Source of the DNA: Negativicutes bacterium
GTDB lineage: Bacteria; Bacillota_C; Negativicutes; Sporomusales_B; JARLHX01
Length of the DNA stretch: 64,000 nt
Direction of reading: 5' to 3'
NCBI GenBank assembly: GCA_031292035.1
Contig: JARLHX010000407.1
Location: forward strand, 22,237-86,236
The notes beneath the pieces were generated by a model. That model did not search any database, was not told where the DNA came from, and worked only from the letters and a program-made list of their open reading frames with translations. This document shows, one piece after another, positions 55,546 through 62,787 of the stretch. The translations under genes were made by a program, and so were the position numbers. Position 1 is the stretch's first letter; each line of letters starts with the position of its first letter.

Positions 55546-56256
55546 ATGTACAATCTAAGGGTTGTAGTTGAAGAAATCCGGGGGTTTTGCGACTTACCGA
55601 TGGCGCTTGGCGATTATTTTGAGGTGCAGGGCGGAAAAATTATTATACCGCCAGGCAAACATATTTGTCTGTGGGCCCTGCAGAGCCTGATGCCGATGCT
55701 GCCCCTGAAACAGCGGAAAATCGATGAGGAAAATGACTGGGTGCCTTATACAAAAAGGATATGCTGTCCCGATCCCAACGGCATGGTCATCTACCGGATC
55801 GATGTTTTAAATGAAGAAACAACGGCCGAGGAAGAGGTGCGGCCGCGGATGCTGGTGGACGCCGATAAGTGCACTGGCTGCCGGGCCTGCGAACTAGCCT
55901 GCTCGATGGCTAATTTTGGTGAGTTTGCGCCTAATCGCGCCTTTATCCAAATCGCCAAAGAGGAAACCGAAGGAATCGACCGGCCGCAGGTCTGCCGGCA
56001 GTGTGGCAACGCTCCATGTATTAACGCCTGTCCGGCGGGAGCGCTGACCAAGGAGCCGGTGACCAGGGCTGTGCTGGTGGATGAGGAGCGCTGCATCGGC
56101 TGCAAGCTCTGCCTGAAGGCCTGTCCATTTGGGGCGGTGGTTTTCGGAGCAAGCGGCAAGGCCGGTATTTGCCGGCTGTGTAAAGGCGATCCCAGCTGCG
56201 TGAAAAAATGCTCTTCAGGCGCCATTACATTTGGCCGGAAGGGAGATGTGCGCTAG
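55546..56256 (+). CDS. TIGR04076-like domain fused to four-cluster-type ferredoxin (AOR electron partner)
   Basis: 236 residues. Residues 1-85 resemble the small TIGR04076 family (RGFCDLPMALGDYFEVQGGKIIIPPGKHICLWALQSLMPML). From about residue 105 follows a HycB/DMSO-reductase-B-like ferredoxin region with cysteine sets CTGCRACELAC, CRQCGNAPCINAC, CIGCKLCLKAC and CRLCKGDPSCVKKC, enough for four [4Fe-4S] clusters. It overlaps the AOR gene by one base and probably carries electrons to or from it. GGGAGAGGGAG precedes ATG 55546. Confidence 0.85.
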   Translation: MYNLRVVVEEIRGFCDLPMALGDYFEVQGGKIIIPPGKHICLWALQSLMPMLPLKQRKIDEENDWVPYTKRICCPDPNGMVIYRIDVLNEETTAEEEVRPRMLVDADKCTGCRACELACSMANFGEFAPNRAFIQIAKEETEGIDRPQVCRQCGNAPCINACPAGALTKEPVTRAVLVDEERCIGCKLCLKACPFGAVVFGASGKAGICRLCKGDPSCVKKCSSGAITFGRKGDVR

Positions 56257-58148
56257 TGAGTTATTGTGGCAAGGCCCTCCGGGTCGATCTGACCACAGGC
56301 AGCATCTGGGTGGAGACGCTGCCGGAGGAACTGCTTATGGGCTGCATTGGCGGCCGGGGTCTGAATATGGTGAGGTTGTATGATGAAGTGCCGCCTGAGG
56401 TCGATGCGTTGTCGCCGCAGAATAAATTGTTTATTGGCGTGGGACCGCTGACCGGTACGGCTTTTCCCGGGTCCGGCCGGGTCAATATTTCGTCCAAGTC
56501 GCCGCAGACCGGAAAACTGGGCGATTCCAACGCCGGCGGCTTTTTCGGACCGGAACTGAAATTCGCCGGTTTTGATCAGGTTATTGTTGAAGGCAAGGCC
56601 CCGAAGCTCTGTTATTTGCTGATTAAGGACGGCGGGGCGGAAATCAGGCCGGCCGGACATCTTGCCGGCATGGAGGTTTTCGACGCCCAGGAGGCCATCC
56701 GCCAGGAACTTGGCGACGCCAAGGTCCAGGTGGCTACCATCGGTCTGGCGGCCGAGAACGGGGTGAAATATTCGGGTGTATTCTGCAACCTGGTGCGGGC
56801 GGCGGCGCGGACCGGGATGGGAGCGGTGATGGCCTCCAAAAATCTGAAAGCTGTCGCCATCCGAGGAACCGGCGGGCTGGTTCCCGCCGACCGGGCCAAG
56901 GTAGAGGAACTGCTGGCGGTGATCCATGAACAGATCAGCAGTCATGCCGAGTTTCAGCCGCGGATCATGCTGGGGACCACCCGTCTTGTCCATGCCCTTA
57001 ACGAGGCCGGCTGTCTGGCCACCAGACACTTTCAGACCGGACGGTTTGAGGGAGCGGAACAGGTGAGCGGAGAATACCTGGCAGAGAAGTATAAAAAGAA
57101 GGGCAAGGGCTGTTTCTCCTGCACCATTCCCTGCAGCCGCTATTTTGAATTGACTGACGGCCAGTATAAAGGACTAAAGAGTGAAGGGCCGGAGTTTGAA
57201 GGCTTGGCCGGTTTTTCGTCGAGGGTCGGGGTCAGCGACATCGGCGCAGCTTTAAAAGGGGTGGATCTTTGCAACCGCTACGGCATGGATGTCATATCGA
57301 CCTCAGAATGCATTTCCTTTGCGATGGAGATGTACCAGCGCGGGATGATCACCCAGGCCGATACCGGCGGACTGGATCTTGTCTGGGGCAACAGCGAGGC
57401 GGTGCTGACCCTGATTACGCAGATTGCTCATCGCCAGGGGTTCGGTGATTTGCTGGCCGACGGAGTGGTAAAGGCTGCCGAACGGCTGGGGGCCGATACC
57501 GCCAAGTATGCCATGCATGTCAAGGGCCTAGAGATTTTCCAGGCCGACCCGCGGGGGCTGAAAGGCTACGCGCTGGGCGTCGCGGTTGCTACCCGCGGCG
57601 GCGATCATCTCCGGGCTGAGCCGTCCTTTGAGTTTACGGAAAACGCCGAGGAGGGTGTGCGCCGGTTTGGCGCAGCTGAGTCGGCCTTTCGTCTGGAACA
57701 TAAGGGCAAGGGTAAGGTCGTGAAATTTTATGAAGAACGCTGCGTATTGGCTGACAGCCTGAATGTCTGCAAGAATACGGTGGTGAATATGGAGATTCTC
57801 TCCTTCGCCGAGGCGGCCGAGCTTCTCAAAGCCGATACCGGACTGCCCTTTACCGAAGAGGGGCTGCAGCGGAGCGCCGAACGGATTATGAATGTTGAAA
57901 GGGCTTATATTGCTCGCGAAGGGGTCCGGCGGCAGGACGATACATTGCCGGAGCGCTTTCTCAAAGAGCCGCTGCCAGCCGAATGCGGGCCATCTGCCGG
58001 CAGCGTGGTGGAGCTTGAACCGATGCTGGATGAATACTACGCAGCCCGAAAATGGGATTCTGCCACCGGGCTGCCGACCAAAGAAGGACTGGATGGACTG
58101 GGGCTACATCGCATCGCGGCCGATCTGACCAAGAGGGGGATTCTCTGA
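56256..58148 (+). CDS. aor: Aldehyde:ferredoxin oxidoreductase (tungsten AOR family)
   Basis: 630 residues, the normal AOR length. N-terminal RVDLTTGSIWVETLPEELLMGCIGGRGLN, cofactor-binding GPLTGTAFPGSGRVNISSKSPQTG and GGFFGPELKFAGFDQVIVEGKAP, [4Fe-4S] ligands in GCFSCTIPC (C-x2-C-x3-C) and the distal Cys in DSLNVC. It interconverts an aldehyde and its carboxylate with W-pterin and ferredoxin. The GTG start overlaps the ferredoxin stop by one base. It lies in an operon predicted to be induced on tryptophan limitation; the substrate aldehyde is unknown. Confidence 0.93.
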   Translation: MSYCGKALRVDLTTGSIWVETLPEELLMGCIGGRGLNMVRLYDEVPPEVDALSPQNKLFIGVGPLTGTAFPGSGRVNISSKSPQTGKLGDSNAGGFFGPELKFAGFDQVIVEGKAPKLCYLLIKDGGAEIRPAGHLAGMEVFDAQEAIRQELGDAKVQVATIGLAAENGVKYSGVFCNLVRAAARTGMGAVMASKNLKAVAIRGTGGLVPADRAKVEELLAVIHEQISSHAEFQPRIMLGTTRLVHALNEAGCLATRHFQTGRFEGAEQVSGEYLAEKYKKKGKGCFSCTIPCSRYFELTDGQYKGLKSEGPEFEGLAGFSSRVGVSDIGAALKGVDLCNRYGMDVISTSECISFAMEMYQRGMITQADTGGLDLVWGNSEAVLTLITQIAHRQGFGDLLADGVVKAAERLGADTAKYAMHVKGLEIFQADPRGLKGYALGVAVATRGGDHLRAEPSFEFTENAEEGVRRFGAAESAFRLEHKGKGKVVKFYEERCVLADSLNVCKNTVVNMEILSFAEAAELLKADTGLPFTEEGLQRSAERIMNVERAYIAREGVRRQDDTLPERFLKEPLPAECGPSAGSVVELEPMLDEYYAARKWDSATGLPTKEGLDGLGLHRIAADLTKRGIL

Positions 58149-58424
58149 TTGGCGAATGTTACGGTGCAGGTAGAATATCTTGGCGTTGTCAGGTTGCTGC
58201 TCAAAAGAAAAACAGACACCTTTGTCTTTGATGAGGAACCGACAGTCGCCGTCGTGGTGGCGGCTGTCGGGGAGCGGCATGGCGAACAGGCCGCCGAAGA
58301 ATGCCGCAAGCAGCTATTTGTTTTATATCGCGGCGGAAATGGTCCGGGCGAGGTGGTGGAAGACCAGGCCGTCTTGGCTGATGGCAGCCTGCTGAAGGTG
58401 GCCAGTCTGGTAACAGGCGGCTAG
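58149..58424 (+). CDS. MoaD/ThiS-like sulfur-carrier protein
   Basis: 91 residues ending in Gly-Gly (LVTGG), the C-terminus that is adenylated and thiocarboxylated in the beta-grasp sulfur carriers. Strand pattern VTVQVEYLGVVRLLLKRKTDTFVF and ADGSLLKVASLVTGG fits MoaD. The TTG start at 58149 immediately follows the AOR stop. MoaD copies encoded beside AOR genes are thought to serve tungsten/molybdenum pterin assembly for that enzyme. Confidence 0.85.
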   Translation: MANVTVQVEYLGVVRLLLKRKTDTFVFDEEPTVAVVVAAVGERHGEQAAEECRKQLFVLYRGGNGPGEVVEDQAVLADGSLLKVASLVTGG

Positions 58425-58445
58425 AAAAAGAGAGGAGCTGACACG

Positions 58446-59816
58446 ATGAAAACCCCTAATTTAGTTGAACGAGAGCAAGGGCTTCACAGGGGGCTGACCC
58501 AACCGCAGCTGACGATGATCGGTATTGGCGGGGCCATCGGCACAGGGCTGTTTTATGGCAGCGGCTTTGCAGTGGGCATGGCCGGTCCGGGGGTACTGGT
58601 GAGTTATCTGATCGCTGCCGTGGTGGCGCTGATCATGATGGGGGCTTTATCGGAAATGGCGGTGGCCCATCCGTCGGCCGGTTCTTTCGGCACCTATGCC
58701 GAGATGTATCTCGGTCCTTTCGCCGGCTGGACGGTCCGCTATACTTACTGGTTCTGCCAGGTTATCGCCATTGGCGGCGAAGTCATTGCCGCCAGCGTTT
58801 TCATGCAGTTCTGGTTTCCCGGCATCCCGGGTGTAGTATGGATGGTGGCTTTTTCGGCGGTCCTAGTTTACGTCAACGCCCGCTCAGTGGCCAATTTCGG
58901 CGCGTTTGAATACTGGTTTGCGATGATTAAGGTAAGTGCCATTATCCTGTTTATTATTGCCGGACTGGCAGTGGTGTTCGGTCTCGGCACCGAGCCGGTG
59001 GGACTGGCTAATCTGACCCAGAACGGCGGGTTTATGCCTAAGGGCTTTTCCGGTGTCTGGATGGCGGTAATGATGGCGATCTTCAGTTTCGTCGGTGTCG
59101 AGGTTATCGCCGTGACTTCAGGTGAGGCCCAGAACCCCGAGACTTCGGTTCCGAAAGCGATGAAGTCGATGGTGCTCAGGCTGATCCTCTTTTATCTGCT
59201 GTCGCTGACCATCATGTTGGCGCTGGTTCCCTGGACTCAGGCTGGCGGCAAGGTCAGTCCCTTTGTGCAGGTATTCACCCAGATCGGTATTCCTTACGCA
59301 GCCGGCGTGATGAATTTTGTCATCCTCACAGCGGCGCTATCCAGCATGAATACCAACTTATATCTGACTTCGCGGATGATGTTTTCGCTGTCCCGGGGCG
59401 GTTATGCGCCGGCGGGGCTTGGCAAGCTGTCTAAACAAGGGACGCCGGTCAACGCCCTGCTGATTTCTACTGTCGGCATTGCCTTGGCGGTGGCCTTTGA
59501 AAAGCTGGGAGCAGAAAGCAGCTACTTGTACGCCTTTGGCGTGGCTCTGTTTGGCGCTCTCTTTGTCTGGATCATGATTTTGGTGACCTTCTTCAAATTT
59601 AGGGCCCAGCGTACTGCAGCCGATCGTCCGTTGTCCTTCACCATGCCGCTGCATCCGGTGTTGCCAGCCCTGGGTATTGTCTTGTTAGTCGCCATTCTGA
59701 CCACCTTTTACTTCCACGATTTCTTCCGGGTCGGAATTTACAGCGGCATCGGCTGGTTGATCATTATGGCAATTACTTATTATACTTTTGGCCGACATAT
59801 CAACAAGGATCAATAA
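58446..59816 (+). CDS. APC-superfamily amino acid permease (AAT type)
   Basis: 456 residues, 12 helices. AAT-type signature at the start (LHRGLTQPQLTMIGIGGAIGTGLFYGSG), then SGEAQNPETSVPKAMKSM. Family members take up aromatic and other amino acids with protons. As the last gene after a T-box predicted to respond to tRNA-Trp, tryptophan or an aromatic relative is the likely substrate. GAGGAG precedes ATG; terminator follows. Confidence 0.9.
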   Translation: MKTPNLVEREQGLHRGLTQPQLTMIGIGGAIGTGLFYGSGFAVGMAGPGVLVSYLIAAVVALIMMGALSEMAVAHPSAGSFGTYAEMYLGPFAGWTVRYTYWFCQVIAIGGEVIAASVFMQFWFPGIPGVVWMVAFSAVLVYVNARSVANFGAFEYWFAMIKVSAIILFIIAGLAVVFGLGTEPVGLANLTQNGGFMPKGFSGVWMAVMMAIFSFVGVEVIAVTSGEAQNPETSVPKAMKSMVLRLILFYLLSLTIMLALVPWTQAGGKVSPFVQVFTQIGIPYAAGVMNFVILTAALSSMNTNLYLTSRMMFSLSRGGYAPAGLGKLSKQGTPVNALLISTVGIALAVAFEKLGAESSYLYAFGVALFGALFVWIMILVTFFKFRAQRTAADRPLSFTMPLHPVLPALGIVLLVAILTTFYFHDFFRVGIYSGIGWLIIMAITYYTFGRHINKDQ

Positions 59817-59834
59817 AAACAGTCGGAGGTGAAG

Positions 59835-59860
59835 AGCCGCGGAAATCCGCGGCTTTCTTC
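59835..59860 (+). terminator. Rho-independent terminator of the AOR operon
   Basis: AGCCGCGGA / TCCGCGGCT with a two-base loop (59844-59845), then TTCTTCTTT. Confidence 0.88.
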
Positions 59861-60036
59861 TTTGGAACTTCGGGAAAGAGCCGAAGGGATGTGGCTAGCG
59901 TCATATTCGGCGAAAAAAGAGTAGACAACGCCAGCTAGGCGAGCTTTGCAGGGTTTTGCCAGCACGTCCTCGAAGGCTATTTATAGACAAATTACTGGTA
60001 AAGCAGTCACAATCAGATCGACAGGAGGCAGAAATT

Positions 60037-60915
60037 TTGAAACTAGGATTTATCGGATTTGGCGAGGTTGGCTTCGAAATAGCCCGCGGGCTAAAAAAAG
60101 AAGGAATCTCCGGGGTCATCGCTTATGATCCACTGGCGGTCGACGCCGTGTACGGTAGTCTGCTCAGGGAAAGAGCGGCAGAAGCCGCAGTAGAGCTTGT
60201 TGCGACGCCGGTGGAGGTGACCCGGCAGGCGGATGTGATTCTTGGCGCCACTCAGGGTAGCGAAGCCCTGCAGGCGGCGTTAGACTCCATCCCCGGCATC
60301 GGCGCTGGCAAAATTTATGCCGATGTATCGACTTCTTCGGCGCCCACCAAGAAAAAAATTGCAGCAGCGGTAGAAGCCAGACAGGCATTCTTTGTCGACG
60401 GGGCGCTGATGAGTTCGATCAGCCTGCAGCAGCACAAGACGCCCACGCTGGTGAGCGGCAGCGGCAGTGATCGGTTTATCGGCCTGTTGGCACCTTACAA
60501 TATGTCGCTGGAGAAGGTGAGTGACGTCGCCGGGGACGCCATAGCTATCAAGCTGGTTCGCAGTATATACATGAAAGGTATCGCCTCCTTGGCGGTGGAG
60601 ATGCTCGAGGCGGCGGCGAAACTGCAGGTGGACACTCCTGTGCTCAAATCGATCGGGGAGACGCTGGATGCGACCTCTTTTAACGAATTATTGAACTGGC
60701 TGGTTCCGGCAGGCGCCATTCATGCCCAGCGGCAAGCCCACGAGATGAGCGACGTAACAGCGATGCTCCAGGAAATAGGCGTCGAGCCGACCATGACCAT
60801 AGCGACCACTAAGCGCTTACACTGGCTGATAGAAAAAAATGCGAAAGACAGGTTTAAAGGGAAAAAACCGGCTACCTGGGACATTATTGTTCGGTCCTGG
60901 GAGGAAAGTCCCTGA
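60037..60915 (+). CDS. NAD-binding beta-hydroxyacid dehydrogenase (DUF1932 type)
   Basis: 292 residues. Rossmann fold with KLGFIGFGEVGFEIARGL, then the catalytic Lys region KLVRSIYMKGIASLAVEML and a C-terminal helical DUF1932-like domain. The family relates to 6-phosphogluconate and 3-hydroxyisobutyrate dehydrogenases, oxidising a 3-hydroxy acid. TTG 60037 is the start, with AGGAGG eight bases upstream; the longer frame from 59956 has none. It is followed by an MFS carrier gene 40 bp downstream, suggesting uptake and oxidation of the same acid. Confidence 0.82.
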   Translation: MKLGFIGFGEVGFEIARGLKKEGISGVIAYDPLAVDAVYGSLLRERAAEAAVELVATPVEVTRQADVILGATQGSEALQAALDSIPGIGAGKIYADVSTSSAPTKKKIAAAVEARQAFFVDGALMSSISLQQHKTPTLVSGSGSDRFIGLLAPYNMSLEKVSDVAGDAIAIKLVRSIYMKGIASLAVEMLEAAAKLQVDTPVLKSIGETLDATSFNELLNWLVPAGAIHAQRQAHEMSDVTAMLQEIGVEPTMTIATTKRLHWLIEKNAKDRFKGKKPATWDIIVRSWEESP

Positions 60916-60955
60916 TGCAGGTGCCCTTTAGCGGCAAATGATGAGGAGGAAAAAC

Positions 60956-62317
60956 ATGTCTCAGATAACGACTGAAAGTCAACCTGGCGTAATGATGGGA
61001 AAGCTCACCAGGTTTCGTTGGGTTGTAGCAGCACTTATTTTTGTGATCTATTCGGTTGCCGCCGCTGACCGGGCAAATATCGGGGTCGCCCTGCCCTTCA
61101 TCAGGAAAGAGTTTGTAATGAGCAATACCGAAGCCGGCGGGATTATCAGCCTGTTTTTTGTAGGTTATTCCCTCGGTCAGATCCCGGCCGGTTTTTTGTG
61201 CAGCAAACTCGGGGTGCGCAGGGTATTTTCGTTTTTTATGATTGCAACTTCGATTTTTACCGGCATGATCGGTACGTCCGGCTCGATATTCCTGCTCAAA
61301 CTTTATCGACTGGGACTGGGGCTGGCGGAAGCACCGCTGCCGATCGGCCTGGTGTCCACCATCAATCACTGGTTCCCAGCAAAGGAGAAAGGTCTGGCAA
61401 CAGGAATTTTTCTGGCAGCAGCCAAATTCGGTCCGGTCCTGGTTCCGCCAGTCTGTGCCGTTATTATTCAGATGGCCGGCTGGCGCGAAATTTTTCTGAT
61501 ATTTGCCATCCCAGGAGTCATCTTGTCTGTTATCTGGTTCTTCTTGGTGAAAAATGACCCGGCCGAGAGTCGCTTCTGCTCGCCGGCTGAGGTGGATTAT
61601 ATCAAAAATGAGCAGGTGACAGAGAGCAAAACAATCAAGCGGAAAGAATACAATATGGTCTGGCTGGATAAAATCATCCGGGCGAAAAAGGTCGAACCGC
61701 TGGATACCACGGCCCGCACCTTCCGCTCCTGGGACATCTGGGGGATTTGTATCGGTTATTTCCTGATTACCGGGATCGGCAACGTCATTTTAGCCTGGAT
61801 ACCTACCTACCTGATGGTCGAAAAGAAGCTGTCGATCATGCAGATGGGGTTTGTGGCCTCTGCGCCTTGGGTGGGCGGTGTCATGGGGAACCTTATCGGC
61901 GGCTGGTTTTCGGACAATATCGTGGATAAACGGCGGAAACCAACCATGTTCATCACCACAATATCTACCGCCTGTACCATGTTTGCCCTGGTTCACGCCC
62001 CTAACGACAAGTTTCTCCTGGCGTTGTTTTTGTTCTTCACCGGCTTATTGCTCAATATTGGCTATTCTTCCTTTTTAGCGTATCCTATGGGGTTGACTAC
62101 CAAAAAAATCTATCCCATCGCCGCTTCAGTGGTCAACACCGGCGGGCAGGCCGGTGGTGCCTGCGCTCCGCTGATTGCCGGCATGATTCTCGACGCCTAT
62201 AGCTGGAATATCGTTTTTCTGTTTTTAGCTTCCTGCTCGGCCTTGTGTGTTCTTGTTCTCCTGACTATTTCCGAACCGGTGGACAAGCCGGCCGTTGCTG
62301 CGCCCGCAGGCCGATAA
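60956..62317 (+). CDS. MFS transporter, ACS type
   Basis: 453 residues, 12 helices, with the ACS pattern VAAADRANIGVALPFIRKEF and GQIPAGFLCSKLGVRRVFSF. Organic-anion carrier of the glucarate/galactonate group. GAGGAGG lies before ATG 60956. Probably cotranscribed with the dehydrogenase upstream; substrate unknown. Confidence 0.88.
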   Translation: MSQITTESQPGVMMGKLTRFRWVVAALIFVIYSVAAADRANIGVALPFIRKEFVMSNTEAGGIISLFFVGYSLGQIPAGFLCSKLGVRRVFSFFMIATSIFTGMIGTSGSIFLLKLYRLGLGLAEAPLPIGLVSTINHWFPAKEKGLATGIFLAAAKFGPVLVPPVCAVIIQMAGWREIFLIFAIPGVILSVIWFFLVKNDPAESRFCSPAEVDYIKNEQVTESKTIKRKEYNMVWLDKIIRAKKVEPLDTTARTFRSWDIWGICIGYFLITGIGNVILAWIPTYLMVEKKLSIMQMGFVASAPWVGGVMGNLIGGWFSDNIVDKRRKPTMFITTISTACTMFALVHAPNDKFLLALFLFFTGLLLNIGYSSFLAYPMGLTTKKIYPIAASVVNTGGQAGGACAPLIAGMILDAYSWNIVFLFLASCSALCVLVLLTISEPVDKPAVAAPAGR

Positions 62318-62351
62318 ACGCTTAATCAACCTTCTTTATATCAATCGCCAC

Positions 62352-62386
62352 AAAACCAGAGCCGCTTTTACCTGGCTCTGGTTTTT
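62352..62386 (+). terminator. Rho-independent terminator
   Basis: AAAACCAGAGCC (62352-62363) / GGCTCTGGTTTT (62374-62385). Confidence 0.9.
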
Positions 62387-62453
62387 CTATGTCAAAAATC
62401 GACATCTTTTAACAAAAAGCGTGTCGATGCCGCAAACACTGAAAAAAATTTAG

Positions 62454-62483
62454 TTGACAGGGTAAAAAGCTTGCTAATATAAT
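62454..62483 (+). promoter_or_regulatory. SigA-type promoter of the c-di-GMP riboswitch transcript
   Basis: TTGACA (62454-62459) and TATAAT (62478-62483), both perfect, 18 bp apart. The transcript would have a leader of about 300 nt. Confidence 0.9.
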
Positions 62484-62593
62484 CTTTGTGGCGGCAATTG
62501 GTCTTTCGGGATTGATCATTACACGCTTGCCAGAAATAGGTTGATAAGGGGTATTTTCAGGGAATATGCGGTGTGGATAGTACGTTTATACTG

Positions 62594-62672
62594 TTGGGCA
62601 AACTTGCTGAAAGGCAAGGACGCAAAGCCATGGGTCTGAAGGGCGCAAGCCTATGATCGCCAGGTTGCCGAT
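62594..62672 (+). promoter_or_regulatory. c-di-GMP-I (GEMM-I) riboswitch
   Basis: GEMM-I elements in order: GGGCAAAC, GAAA tetraloop, GGACGCAAAGCCA, GGGTCTGAAGGGCGCAAGCCTATGATCGCC and closing GGTTGCCG. P1 pairs GGCAA (62597-62601) with TTGCC (62665-62669). It precedes a chemoreceptor gene. The 3' strand overlaps an antiterminator half, allowing ligand control of the terminator at 62696. Confidence 0.92.
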
Positions 62673-62695
62673 CCGGTATTCGTAATATCGGGAGA

Positions 62696-62722
62696 GGGAC
62701 CTGGCAGGGTCTTTTTGTTTTG
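62696..62722 (+). terminator. Expression-platform terminator of the GEMM riboswitch
   Basis: GGGACC (62696-62701) pairs with GGTCTT (62708-62713, two wobbles), then TTTGTTTTG. The alternative pairing GCCAGGT (62659-62665) with ACCTGGC (62699-62705) would prevent it and uses bases of the aptamer's closing stem. Confidence 0.7.
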
Positions 62723-62787
62723 TCCAAAGGCGACCTGAAAAGTGTAAAGAGCCGGCAAAAAATGTGAAACAAGAGGAGAAAACGTTT

